A DNA stretch of 64,000 nt, taken from positions 1 to 64,000 of the forward strand of contig SWDT01000156.1 in NCBI GenBank assembly GCA_009193035.1. The letters are read 5' to 3'. Source of the DNA: Halicephalobus mephisto. Taxonomy: Eukaryota > Nematoda > Chromadorea > Rhabditida > Panagrolaimidae. Numbering within the stretch: position 1 is the first letter of the stretch; every line of letters starts with the position of its first letter. The translations under genes and the position numbers were made by a program. A model generated the notes under the pieces. That model saw nothing but the letters and a program-made list of their open reading frames with translations. It was not told the origin of the DNA and searched no databases. Shown piece after piece: positions 23,369 through 34,632 of this stretch.

Positions 23369-26300
23369 TCAAAAATTTCCATTGTCATCAAATTTAGCAA
23401 TAGCAATATTGGTTATTTTCGTAAAATCAAATGAATTATAATCTTCAATATTGTCATCATTATCAAGCAATTCTGATATATTAATTTTATCAGAATTCTT
23501 ATTTTTTTCACCTTTTTCATTTAATGCAATTCTTCCATATTTGTCCGTAAATGATTCAAATTCTCTTTCATCTAATTCATATTGTATTGATTCATCTTTT
23601 TTCTCACCATTTTTGAAATCAAATCTTTCTATTTCATCTGGATTTACTTCTTGAATTCTAGGAAGAGGGTTTTTAACTTTCTTAGGAATCCGAATTTTCT
23701 TCTCAATATAACTTTCAATGTCGAAATCCAATTCTGGTCCTTTGTTGTCATCCATACTGTATTCAATCCAAGACTTGCTAGATTCACCACAATCACTAGT
23801 TCTCCCCACGACAAAGTCCTTCAAACTCTCGATAGCATTTTCCAATTCATCTTCGTTAGTACATTTGTCCATAATTTCGAATGTTTGATCCTTAATTTTG
23901 TTTAATATTTCCAATTTCTTGTTTTCTCTATCTTGAACCATCCACATCAAAGTTCTAGCTTTGTCCGTCGCCATTCTTGTTTCAAATGGTTCACTACGTA
24001 GTCGAACATGGTTAGATTTCGTCACAATCTCCTTGAATACAGGTAGATAATTCACACTTATGACAGCAGGCGATATTAAAGGACCACCTTTGTCAAACCT
24101 AAACTAGCAATTAAATACCCTGTAGGTGGATAAAATCATACCTTTTGAGTTTCCAGTACTCAAACACATCAGTTATGATATCATCATCAACAATATCCTT
24201 CAAAACGGGATTCGTTTCCGCTTCAGTATAAAGCATGATAGTTTTCTCCAAATCTTCAGCAGTCAACGACTAAAACATTAATTATACTATGTAAAATTCA
24301 TCAAAAACTACTTGAGAAGAATTTCAATAACTTCTTAGGGAATTTCAAAAGTTAAATAAAAATAATGAAAAAACGAAAACAAAGCGGGTCAATTGGCCAT
24401 TTTTAGTAATGTTTCCCCTTTACGCGGGAATTTTAAAAATATAAATTTTGAAATTTTTGCGAAAAATTAAAAACACTCACTGGTCTGGATCTGACGAATT
24501 TGTTAGTTACTGTAGTGTCCTTCGGAAGCGTTTCCATTGTGTGCTTTCTACAGTAGGATATAAACTTCACGTTGTCATCAGCATCTGGATCCATTTGGAA
24601 TCTGTAACCGGCTCTTTGAGCACATGTGACGTGATAATTGGAATTACATCCATTTTTTGAACAAAATAGATGAGCTCCTTCGAATATATTACAAACTTGA
24701 CAAACATCATGTTCTTTTTTCGATTTCTTTTTAGCGTAAATTTTAATTCCTTCTCGACGAGATGCATCTTCAAAAGTCACGTCCTCAATCCAAAGGGCAC
24801 ATGCAATATGGATATACCCTGATCCACAACTAGTTTTCTTCATCGCTCCGTGAGGCAGAGGACACATCAAACATTTCGGTTTCGTACTTTCCATCAAACA
24901 GACATCACACAACCAAGAACCAGACGGCACTTCGTTCAATCCATAGCAACTTTGATGAACGACAGTTTCACATCCGTCGCAGAATACAATATTGTCGTCT
25001 GATTCACATTCTGGCATGTAGCAAATATCACAAGCAACAGAATTTGGATCGTCAAAGAAACATCTGGAAGATCCCACTTGTTCTAGCAAAACTTTCGTCG
25101 TATTCTGAAAAGAGGATTTAGAAAATAAAATAAAAAATAAACCAACCAAATAAGCGTCAGCTTCCAAAGTGTTCATAATTTTCAGAAAATCACTCGGATG
25201 AATCAAATCCGCACCAGTATTGATTCTTTTGAAATTTTCAGAATCGATCCAAAGTTGATCCATCTCGTCCATCTCATACGATATTGGACGACTTGTTTCA
25301 TTTCGCTGATTACCATTAGAAGCTCCTTTTCCTCGAGGAATTGTAATTAAAGCATCTGGTCTAAAATTTAATAATCATCAACAAGTAAAACACTTTTAAT
25401 GTGAATATTTTGGTTTTCGTCATGGTTTTTACAGCATCCACTAACAATTTCATATATGAAAGTCGATCCTTAAGAATAGATAGGAGGTGATCTAACTTGT
25501 GCATCCTAATCTAGCAATTCCTAAATCAATCAAAAACACAGCTTTGAAAGTCGACTTTTATAATCATAAAACTACAAAATTACCGTACAGGTTATCTTAA
25601 TTTCTAAAAACTTTTAAAATTCCAGTTGGGAAAATTTCGGAAGAATTTGACTTCTATAATATACAATTGATCAAAATTTCGAAATATTAAGAATTATTAA
25701 TCGCGTAAAACTAAAATTTTTAGGTTACTTTAGGTCCTGGAAACTCACGTAGGGACAACTTTCTAATGCTTATTTTTCATGACAGTTAGAAAACTCACAG
25801 TTTGAACTTCCGAGGCACACCTGAAGGTCGGAATGTTTTCTCGAATGGAGAGGTATACAGAAGATTACTGCCTTTTTTCTTGGAATTAGGTACCTGAACA
25901 GCCGCAGTCCATCTGACGAACCATTTGGAAGTGCTTTCTCGAAGGAATTTCTCCCGTTTTGTGGGAAACTGATGTGACACTCGCATCGCTCCAATAGGTG
26001 CCCTGTCGTATACTTCGTTATAAGCGTTGTTCTGAGTGTTTGATTTCTTATTTTTCACGTTAGAAATATCTTCTGCCAGTTTTTCTTCATATTTTGGCAC
26101 TTTGAGGGACACAAACCCGGGCACTAAAGGATTAGGTTTTAATTTTACGAAGATTTAAGAAATGACTTACGAGTTTCGTCTCCAGAACCGCCGGAATCCG
26201 AGGATCCAGGACGTTCGAGTCCGAAATTTGGCTCGAAAATGGACACAGGTCCGGAAGGACGTAGGATTCCATCATCTTGTGTTTCGAAACTGCTTCGTGA

Positions 26301-27112
26301 AGTAGAAGAACCGACATGGAACGAAACATGTTTCGACTTCGAAATCGGCTTCTTGACGACCTTCACAACCGAGGACCGTCTGTTATTAGTCGTCGAATTA
26401 CTCACCGAACTAGGTTCCTCGTTACTGTCATTCAGTCCTCGTTGTGGTCGTCTCGAAGGACTCAAAGTTGTCGGTTTTCTCCTCTTCGTTGACTCACTAG
26501 GTGAACTCTGAAGTCCGTTGATTAAATCCTTCAATTCGATTTCGTTTTTTGGAGACTTAAACTGTCTAGACAACGGGGAGGATTCAGGATCGGATATTCT
26601 CTGATGGGTAGTTTTCTTTTTCTTCCGGATATCGGGAGATTTACTTCTGGAGTTGACATGTGTAGGGGTGTTAGGAGACGTATTTTTCGAAGACGACCGA
26701 TTTGTTGAAGTGGGTGTACTCAAATGACTCGAAATCGCTGAAATTGGGATTTATGTCAGGATAGCTACGAAATTAACTCACTTCTGGGCTCGTGACCACC
26801 GGCCAAATCCGACAACGGCCTCTTGCGCGCTTTCTTGGACATATCATCTGAAAATCCCATATATGGAAAAATATAATAATTAATCGACAGACTCATGACA
26901 TGTTTCAGCACCCCGTATTCCTGGTTATCAATTATATGGTTAAATTTCGCGATTCCGTCTGAAACGCAGTTATTTCGTAATCTTTGTTGCAGCGGCGATG
27001 GCTCACCATCTAGCATGCTATACTTGTCGAGAACGGATTTGACGGACAATGTAGGAAGGTTCTCCTGAGGTAAAATAGGCATTTCAGGAACCCTGTAACT
27101 TGTTAAATTCAT
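23369..27112 (-). CDS. JADE/BRPF-type PHD and extended-PHD protein
   Basis: Minus-strand gene of about nine exons with a TGA at 23369-23371. The N-terminal part has a basic stretch (KKARKRPLSD) and a long Ser/Thr/Arg-rich disordered region (~26145-26723). An exon at 25796-26124 resembles the EPc-like region of JADE/BRPF proteins. Exons at ~24480-25110 encode a canonical PHD finger (CDICYMPE ... CDGCETVVHQSCYGL ... WLCDVC) and an extended PHD/zinc-knuckle (CLMCPLPHGAMKKT ... HIACALW ... CQVC ... HVTCAQRAGY). A YWKLKR motif follows, as in JADE and BRPF. No bromo- or PWWP domain is visible, favouring JADE (C. elegans phf-15-like). Such proteins scaffold MYST histone acetyltransferases. The 5' end is unclear: the exon from 27112 reads through a 52-nt segment that looks like an intron but does not keep frame, so translation may start at the later methionine near 26845. 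Confidence 0.8.
24345..24440. repeat. Decayed copy of the dispersed repeat
   Basis: 'gcgggtcaattggccatttt' followed by 'ccctttacgcgggaatttta' preserves the order of the repeat's middle and right end. It lies in an intron of the JADE-like gene. Confidence 0.45.
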
Positions 27113-27704
27113 CGATCGTGTTTATTTGAGAAAAACGCGTCAAACACGGCTTAAAGCGCAACAACCCTAAAAAACCCAAAAATCCCAGCGAAATCTTACA
27201 GAATCACGATTATAACCAAAATATGGAGATTATATTGTGGTGGAAGGTAATTTAGGATAAAAAGCGCGTGAAATAAGTTCAAAATTAACAAAAATTGTAA
27301 AAAACGAAAGAAGCATTGGCAAGCAGCCAAACAGCGGAGTGGGCGCGCGTTTGGCGTCAGGTCCCTGCGGGAAAAACGGGCAATGGTTGGGTACCAGCGA
27401 GCGTCCTGATTTTCGTTTCAGGAGTTCCTCCTCCACGGTCGCATGCTGTTGGATGCTGACATTGTTACGAAATAAATGCATTTTTTTACTTTTTTAAAAT
27501 ATTTTAATATATTTCTTTAATTTTTTTCGAGATAAATAACACAAGACAAGGATATACAAATCAGAAAAAATAAAATTCATTAACTCTGTAGGAAACAAAG
27601 AAGTTTATCGAGTCTCCGATCTGGCGCAGACTCCCGTTCCTCATTCGGAAATCCGAATTTTCTTCAAAAATCGATTTTTAAGAAGATATTAATTTTCTTC
27701 ATAA
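27113..27704. promoter_or_regulatory. Shared upstream region of JADE-like and GT92 genes
   Basis: The two genes diverge from this ~590 bp stretch. From about 27300 to 27470 it is unusually GC-rich for the window and contains 'gtgggcgcgcgtttggcgtc' and 'gcgggaaaaac'. The latter is the reverse complement of a TTTTTCCCGC E2F-type site, and 'tttggcgt' is close to one. A minus-strand open stretch (27230-27481) runs through it, but I do not recognise a protein there. Regulatory function is inferred. Confidence 0.4.
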
Positions 27705-29961
27705 ATGAAGGAGTTACCACTGTACTCTTGTGTGTTGTTTATTGTATTTTTGATTTTTCTAAAACTCCAATCAAAACGAGAAATCAGTGCCGATTTCGTA
27801 ATCATATCCGCCACTTATTTTAAAAAATCAAAAATGTAACTTTTCTTTAAATTCCAAAATTTACAGTTATTTTAGATATCCTGATAATACTGTAGTGATT
27901 TTATTCAACGGACAAAAAAGTATAAATCAAAAAAAAGATCTTATTTGTATTTCCGAAAACTCCACTGATCGACGGGATTCAACGACGAAAGCCAAATTCG
28001 CTTATAATCCAACGAGAGAATGCAAATTCGGGGCCTTTATCGCTGTCTGTCGCAGTATCCCGGACCTCCAGAATTTCGGCTTATCGAAAATTAATCCAAA
28101 TCCAAAAGTTGCTCAAGTACGGTTTTTTAATTTTAAAAATCATTTCAATTAGAAGTAATTTCAATTTTAAATATTTTTTACTTTTAAAAGTAATTTTAAT
28201 TTTAAATATTTTTACTTTTAAAAGTAATTTTAATTTTAGATTTCTGTTAGAAATCCTTACAGTACCAAGTCTCCAGTGGTTGTTTGTTTTTCGCCTTTAT
28301 TTTATTTCGAAAAATGGCAGCTATTACTTACATCTTTGGAAATTTACAAATATTACGGAGCAGATTTACAAGTCATCTATGTCCAGAGTATGCTGTCTCA
28401 AATTTACTCCATTCTCGAAGTTTATGCGAAGAATAATGACGTGGCAGTTGAACCTTGGGCAACTCACGATCTCGGGGAGAAGATAATTAGAAAAATCGGT
28501 TTTGATCCTAATTTGGAGTTGGACTGGCGGAATCAGGCAGCTGCTCACACTGATTGCACCATCAAATACGGGGTAGTAAAATAATTACAACGTTGAAAAA
28601 TTAGGAGTCGTTACGGAACTGTCTCGACACGAATTTTTAAGATTTTAGAATTTGGGCGAAAAATAAGAAAAAACAAATTGGTTTTGGATATCATTTCCAA
28701 ATTTTTTTATTTTTGCGAAACTCTCGCCCTTTGCCCGGGAATTCAAGCACCACAAAAAATTACATTCCTGTAAAAATGAGAAATGATGGCTTTTACAAAG
28801 TTATCTCAACGTGGATTTCTGAAATTTAGATAAAAGGAAAAAAGAGAAAATAGCGAATGGATTTTGGTAAAGATTTACCAGATTTACTCTTTTCTTTCTT
28901 TACGCACGAATTCAAAAACCCCAAAAAATTAGATTACTGTAATTATAACAATTAGAGATAAAAATTTTTGAGGGATTTTTCGAGAAAAAGTAGAAATTTG
29001 GAAGAAAAAGTGGAAATTTAGGTAAAAAAGAAGAAAAAGAGGAGAGCGAACGAGAGAGAGAGGACGGTGCGAGTCGATTTTTGTAGAAAGTTCCCTGATT
29101 TCCAAGATTGGCCACTTTTTCCACTTCCACACCTCTCTCGCCCTCTGCGCGCCAATTCAAAAATTCCTAGAAATTACATTTTTTGCATTATAATATTTTT
29201 TAAATTTTACGAAATATTTTCTTTAGGAAGCTGCTGATTTCATCATCATTGCCGATCTCGATGATGTCCTGGTGCCGAAACTCGAAAAAAACTACATCCA
29301 GGAATTCAGAAGACTCACGAGCCGATTTCCGAATTCCGCCGGTTTTTCGTACTCGAGATTCAACGTGGCTGTGGAGGAAGATTCTGATCCTTCAGAATTC
29401 TCGCTTTCCAAAGTTATAGATTCTTCGAAAATTTCAAAAGAAAAAGAAAATCAAAAATACGTCCTGAATACTGTAAGAGCAAAAACGGCCTGGATCCACT
29501 GGCCGGGGGTCACGGTCCCCGGGTCCGAGATGTACCTGATCCCCGAGGAAAACTTCATGTTTCATTTGCGAAATTGGACAAAAAAATCAAATTCAAAAAA
29601 AAAATTAAAATTAAATCAAATTCAAATTAACAATTTTATTTCCTCAGGGGATCAAGCCATGATGCAGATAGATTTCAACAGAAGAATAACGAAAACCAAA
29701 GCTTTCACAGATCTGCCATCAGAAGCAGTCTATTCCAAACTCATCGTGGATTGCTACGACGAGATGTTCTATTCGCGAGGACGACAGCCAGACATCTGTC
29801 CAGGACCTGTCAGATGCGTCTTCAAACCCCAGCCCGGAGTCCACTGCATGGTCGCCAAGAAGTACCTCGAAACGACCTCCGTCACTCCAAAGTTGAGGAT
29901 CACCAGTGGTCCCAGCGATTCAAAGTTCATCATGTACAAAAGCGGGTGTTCCATGAGATAA
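27705..29961 (+). CDS. GT92 family glycosyltransferase (type II membrane protein)
   Basis: Four exons (27705-27835, 27876-28116, 28240-28572, 29227-29961) give 479 residues. Residues ~5-20 (LYSCVLFIVFLIFLKL) form a signal anchor, followed by FVIISATYF, typical of the start of the nematode GT92 (former DUF23) domain. Middle landmarks are VVVCFSPLFYFEKWQLLL and HTDCTIKYG. The exon-4 start carries the acidic ADLDDVL motif expected to bind metal and nucleotide sugar. The family includes GALT-1, which adds beta-1,4-galactose to core fucose in the Golgi; the substrate of this member is unknown. A Lys/Asn-rich insertion (KKSNSKKKLKLNQIQINN, about residues 335-355) interrupts the domain and looks like intron sequence retained as exon. 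No GT donor flanks it. Confidence 0.88.
28630..28930. repeat. Two decayed copies of the dispersed repeat
   Basis: Two tandem, diverged members in GT92 intron 3: about 28640-28745, ending 'ctcgccctttgcccgggaatt', and about 28790-28925, ending 'ctttacgcacgaattcaaaa'. Both keep the 'gatttaccagattt / ccactttt'-like middle in part. Confidence 0.55.
28965..29170. repeat. Dispersed intronic repeat, copy 3
   Basis: Well-preserved copy in GT92 intron 3: 'ggtaaaaaagaagaaaaaga', 'gagcgaacgagagagagagg', 'cggtgcgagtcgatttttgt', 'ccaagattggccactttttc' and the GC end. It is almost identical over ~150 bp to the copy at 59630-59790, so these two are recent. Confidence 0.85.
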
Positions 29962-30612
29962 ATATAAGTATAAATTTATAAAAATTTATATAAATATATA
30001 TGTCAAAGTCCATACATAAGTCTAGATGTTGATTATCCATATAAATTTGTATAAAAATCCATATAAATTTACTAATTAAAGTCCATACATAAGTTTAGAT
30101 ATTGATAATCCATATAAATTTGTATAAAAATTCATATAAATATACATGTCAAAGTCCATACATAAGTTTAGATATTGATAATCCATATAAATTTGTATAA
30201 AAATCCACATAAATTTACCAATTAAAGTCCATACATAAGGTTAGATATTGAAGTTCATAAATTTATATATAAAAATTCATATATATTTATAAAAGTTCAT
30301 AAATTTATGTCAAAACTCATAAATTTATATATATATAAATTCATGTAAATTTATATATAAAAATTCATGTAAATTTATAAAAGTTCATAAATTTATATAA
30401 AAATTTATAAATTTATATAAAAGTTCATAAATTTATATATAAAAATTTATAAATTTATATAAAAGTTCATATATACTGATTGAGATTCTTCCATATAGCG
30501 AATACGATTTTCTTTTTAGAACAACCTAGTGAATGTTGCTAGATTAATTTTTATTTAATTTCTCGACTTTAATTTTACTAAAAAATTATAAAAATTTTAC
30601 TGAAAATTGAAT
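29962..30612. repeat. ~73-bp satellite between convergent GT92 and SDR genes
   Basis: Between about 30000 and 30260 there are 3.5 copies of a ~73-bp unit ('aaagtccatacataagttta' + 'gatattgataatccatataa' + 'atttgtataaaaat...'). Units alternate between 'gtcaaag' and 'attaaag' starts, suggesting a ~146-bp higher-order unit. From 30260 to 30480 the sequence decays into shorter 'aaattcataaatttatata' units. It fills the gap between two 3' ends. Confidence 0.85.
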
Positions 30613-33525
30613 CTAAAGTTTGGCCTTCTTCTTGTCCATGAGGCCTTGGAGACGCTGGAGGAGCATCACGTTTCCTTTGACCTTGAGTTTTCCGCTCATG
30701 AAGGCCTTCTGGGGGTTCAGTTCCCCTCGGGCAAGTTTGGCAAAATCGGAATCTTCGATGGTGATTGTGACGTTTGGTTTTTCGCCGTTTTTGACGTCAC
30801 TTTCGTAGACCGAAAATGGTTCATTTTTCAAATCGAGAGCTTAAAAAATTATTTTACATATTACTGTATAATTGATTTGACTTACTGTATCTAGTGGCTT
30901 CTTGTCCGTCCTTGAGAAGAACGTAGACGATGATGGCCTTGACGGACTTGACACTGGCAGCGTTAGCGGGATCCTTGAGCCCTGAGGCCATTTCTTCGAA
31001 AAGAGGAGCGGATTCGAGACCACTTCTCTTAGTGCCTCCAGCAGCACCCTGAGGCGAGTTCCCAGCATCCTTGACCTCACCCAAGGCAGTCATCAGTTCA
31101 GCCATGAGTTCGCTGTTGTGGTAATTACGAGCTTGGGACATGTCCGTGATTTGTTTCCAATTGTTACGGACTAAAATTAAATTATTATAAAAATAAAAAA
31201 TTTTTTACAAACTAATCTTGACACAAATTTCTAAAAACTACAGTAATCTACAATTTTATTTCTTGATAAAAGTTATTTCGTAATCTTATGAAATTTCGAA
31301 ATCAACCTTAAAAACCAATGTTATTCTCACGAAATGGTCCTGAGGGGATTTTTTAGAACTTTCCAGAAACTACAGTAATCTGCAATTTTAGTTTTGGATT
31401 ATTTCGTGATCTCATGTAATTTCGAAATCGATTTTTTTTCACGAAATGGTCCAGAGGGGATTTCTTAGAACTTTCCAGAAAATACAGTAGTCTTTAATTT
31501 TAGTTTTGGGTTATTTCGTGATCTCATGTAATTTCAAAATTAACTTTGAAAAAATTTTTCCAAGTGAATGTGGAAATTTTAGATTACTGTACTTGGGGTA
31601 CCTGACTTTATCCACTTCCTAGGACTGTGTGGGATCAGTAAGGGATGTCCGAAAATTGTACTTGATTCTACAGTACCCCAATTTAAAACATTAATTTTAT
31701 TGTAGAAAAGATTCTTACTGTCTTCAGCAGTGGCGTTAGGGATGACTTTTCCCTTGGCTCTGTAGAGCTGGGTGGTACCGTACCAGCCAGCACCGGCTTC
31801 GAAGATTTGTCCGGTTTCGGTGCAGGATTCATGAGTCAAGTATATGACCAAGGGCGTGACGTACTCTGGTTTCAGGGCCTGAACAAGGTCCTCCGGCATG
31901 ACGGTCTGGGTCAGTCGGGATCCCGCGGTGGGAACGAGGGTGTTCGAAAAAATGTTGTATTTTTGGCCTTCAAGAGCCAAAGTCTTCGAAAATCCGACAA
32001 GTCCCATTTTCGCTGCAGAATAATTTGCTTGTCCAAAACTGCCATAAAGTCCAGAATTAGAAGAAGTATTAACAATTCTACCGTATTTCTGTTTTCTAAA
32101 ATAAGGCCAAGCCGCTTTGGAGACGGAAAAAGCGCCCTTCAGATGGACCTTCATTATGAGCTCCCAATCCAGGTCTTTCATGTTCAAAAATGAAACATCT
32201 CTCAAAATTCCGGCATTATTAACAACAACATCAATTCTACCGTAATTCTTGATCGCAGTTTCGACAATTTTCTCTCCGAATTCCACAGAATCGTAGTTAG
32301 CAACAGCCTCGCCTCCGGTCTTCCTGATTTCAGCCACGACTTTGTCCGCCATCGAAGTACTGGCAGAGGTCCCGTGACGATCTCCACCAAGATCGTTGAC
32401 TAAAAAAATAACAATTAAATTCAAAAAATTAAAAAATAATTTTAATGTAAAAAAAATAATTTTAATTTTAAAAAAATAAACTTTAAAAATATTTAAATTC
32501 TAAAAATTCTAAAAAATTAAATTTAAAAAATAAAATATTTATATTTTTAAAATTCTAAGAAATTAAATTTTAAAAAAATAAAAAAATTTAAATTTAAAAA
32601 AAAAATAAAAATATTTAAATTTAAAAAAAAAATTAAAATAATCTTTTTTATCCATGGAAATTTAGGAAGATATGTCCGATATGACGAAATTATCAAATTT
32701 GTCAAAATTTTTTCGAGGATTTTTATCAATAATTTGTTTTATAAAAATTACAAAAATTGAAAATCAAAATTCGGATTTTTTGTGATAAGATATGCTTTTT
32801 GATTCGGAAAATCCAGATATTTAACCTTGCAAATTTAGGTAAGTTTTTTGAAATAAAAAAATTTGTGGATGTTGTTTTAGCCCAAAAATCTCGAGTTTTG
32901 ATTTCGAACTTTGATGACCACCTTCGACCTCAAAGTTGATAGTCAGAGTTTCAGGTTGAATTTTAATGCTTAACTCTGAGGTCGAACTTTGACTTCGAAT
33001 TTTGATCGTTAACTATGAGGTCGAACTTCGATTTCAAATTTTGATTATCAACTTTAAAGTCAAACATTGATGGCCAATTTCGACTTCAAGTTCTGACTAT
33101 CAACTTCAACTTCAAATTTTGATGGTCAACTATGAGATCGAACTTTGACTTCGAACTCTGACTATCAACTTCGACTTCGAATTTTGATCGTTAACTATGA
33201 GGTCGAACTTTGACTATCAACTTTAACTTCAAATTTTGATTGTCAACTTCGACTTCGAATTTTGATCGTTAACTATGAGGTCGAACTTTGATGACTAACT
33301 TTGACTTTGAGTTCTGACTGTCAACTTTGACGTTGAAGTTTGATGGTCAACTTCGACCATTAACTTTGATAAAACACAGAAATTTTAAAAATAATCTAAA
33401 ATTTAAAAACATTTACCGACGACTTTGGCACCTCTTCTGGCGTACTCCAAGGCATAGGTTCTTCCGAGTCCTCCACCGGCTCCAGTGACGATGACGACAC
33501 GACCGTCAAAACGCAATTCGGACAT
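30613..33525 (-). CDS. dhs-28: Peroxisomal SDR + SCP2 multifunctional enzyme (DHS-28-like)
   Basis: Four exons (33417-33525, 31719-32399, 30886-31170, 30613-30839) give 433 residues. Residues 1-~300 are a short-chain dehydrogenase resembling HSD17B4: [11 protein letters not shown]-binding glycine motif, NNAGIL, a catalytic Ser in NTSSNSG and a YSAAK active-site Tyr/Lys. Residues ~315-433 form a sterol carrier protein 2 domain. The C-terminus AKL fits a type 1 peroxisomal targeting signal. The hydratase domain found between these parts in vertebrate HSD17B4 is absent, as in C. elegans DHS-28. DHS-28 performs the dehydrogenase step of peroxisomal beta-oxidation that shortens ascaroside side chains, making dauer pheromone. 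TTTTCAG lies 4 bases before the ATG. Confidence 0.9.
31185..31690. repeat. Degenerate direct repeats in SDR intron 2
   Basis: Three copies of a ~115-bp unit around 31250-31550 share 'gaactttccagaaactacag', 'ttagttttggattatttcgt' and 'gatctcatgtaatttcgaaa'. The intron also contains several 'tactgta' words. Confidence 0.7.
32860..33375. repeat. Minisatellite in SDR intron 1
   Basis: About twenty variant copies of a ~20-bp phrase 'gtcaactttgacttcgaatt' with blocks such as 'gatcgttaactatgaggtcg' recurring in higher-order order. Each unit carries GTTAAC/GTCAAC-like cores. Intronic. One-direction open frames across it are coincidental. Confidence 0.85.
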
Positions 33526-34632
33526 TTTTCTGAAAAATTAATGAATAAAAAGTTCCACGTTAGAATCAGAAAATTCTATACTGAATTTTCCCGATAAATA
33601 TTGGGACCTCGATAAAAGTAGACTACACTGATAAACACTCCGTACGAAACCACAAAAATTGAAGTTCCAATTTTCATTAAAAACATAAAAAACAAAAAAA
33701 ACTAAAAAATTAAAAATAAAAAGTTTAAATAAATTTTGAAATTTAATTTATACGAAAATTATAAAATTAATTGAATTTGTTTTTTAATATTTTTTAAATT
33801 TTCTGTTAAAATTAATTTTAAAGGAATCTGAAGAGATTAATCGATTTTTCTCCTTTCAAAGAAACACAAATTCCGTAGTCGTTGATTGGCGATCAACATA
33901 TTCATCTTTTTTCAACTTTATTGTAAAATTAAAATTCATTTTTTTAAGAAATTAAAATCAATCTTTTTCCAACTTTATTGTAAAATTAAAATTCATTTAT
34001 AAAAAATTAAAATTCATTTGTAAAAAATTAAATTTCACTTTTTCAAGAAATTAAAATCAATGTTTTTTCAACTTTATTGGAAACTTAAAATTCATTTTTT
34101 TAAAGAAAAATTAAAATTCATTTAAAAAAATTAAAATTCACTTTTTCAAAAAATTAAAATCAATTTTTTTTCAACTTTATTGGAAATTTAAAATTCGTAA
34201 AAAATTAAAATTCATTTTTTTTGAAACTAGTCAAAAAATGTACCCTTAAAATTAAAATCGACTTTTTCAAATTTTTCAAATTTATTAAAAAACAAATATT
34301 TTAAAAAATGAAAATTAAAATTTTTTAATTTAAAAAAATATCAAATTTTATTAAAAACAAATATTTTAAAAATGAAAATTCAATTTTTTTAATTTAAAAA
34401 AATATCAAATTTTTCAATTTTGTTGAAAAATTAAATAAGTAAAAAAACTTCGAATGCATATCAATGTGGCATGCAGAGGAGAAAAATCAGCTTGGACCGT
34501 TTCGTGATATGTTTATGTACACGCTGAACTCGAACCCATTTGTCATTTTTTAAATTTAAAAAATTTTTAAAAACAATTTTTGTTATTTTTGATATCATTG
34601 CGTAGATCAGCAGATGGACGAAATTTTGGAAT
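33526..34632. other. Intergenic region upstream of SDR gene
   Basis: The proximal part (33530-33660) must carry the SDR promoter. From about 33890 to 34430, phrases 'tttttcaactttattg' and 'aaaattaaaattcatttt' repeat with ~60-80 bp spacing. No gene was recognised. Confidence 0.5.

Noticed and set aside
28912..29160. Minus-strand frame MNWRAEGERGVEVEKVAN...
   Set aside because: Same peptide arises at 59606-59824 and partly at 4437-4480; it is the translated dispersed repeat, not a gene family with evidence of expression.
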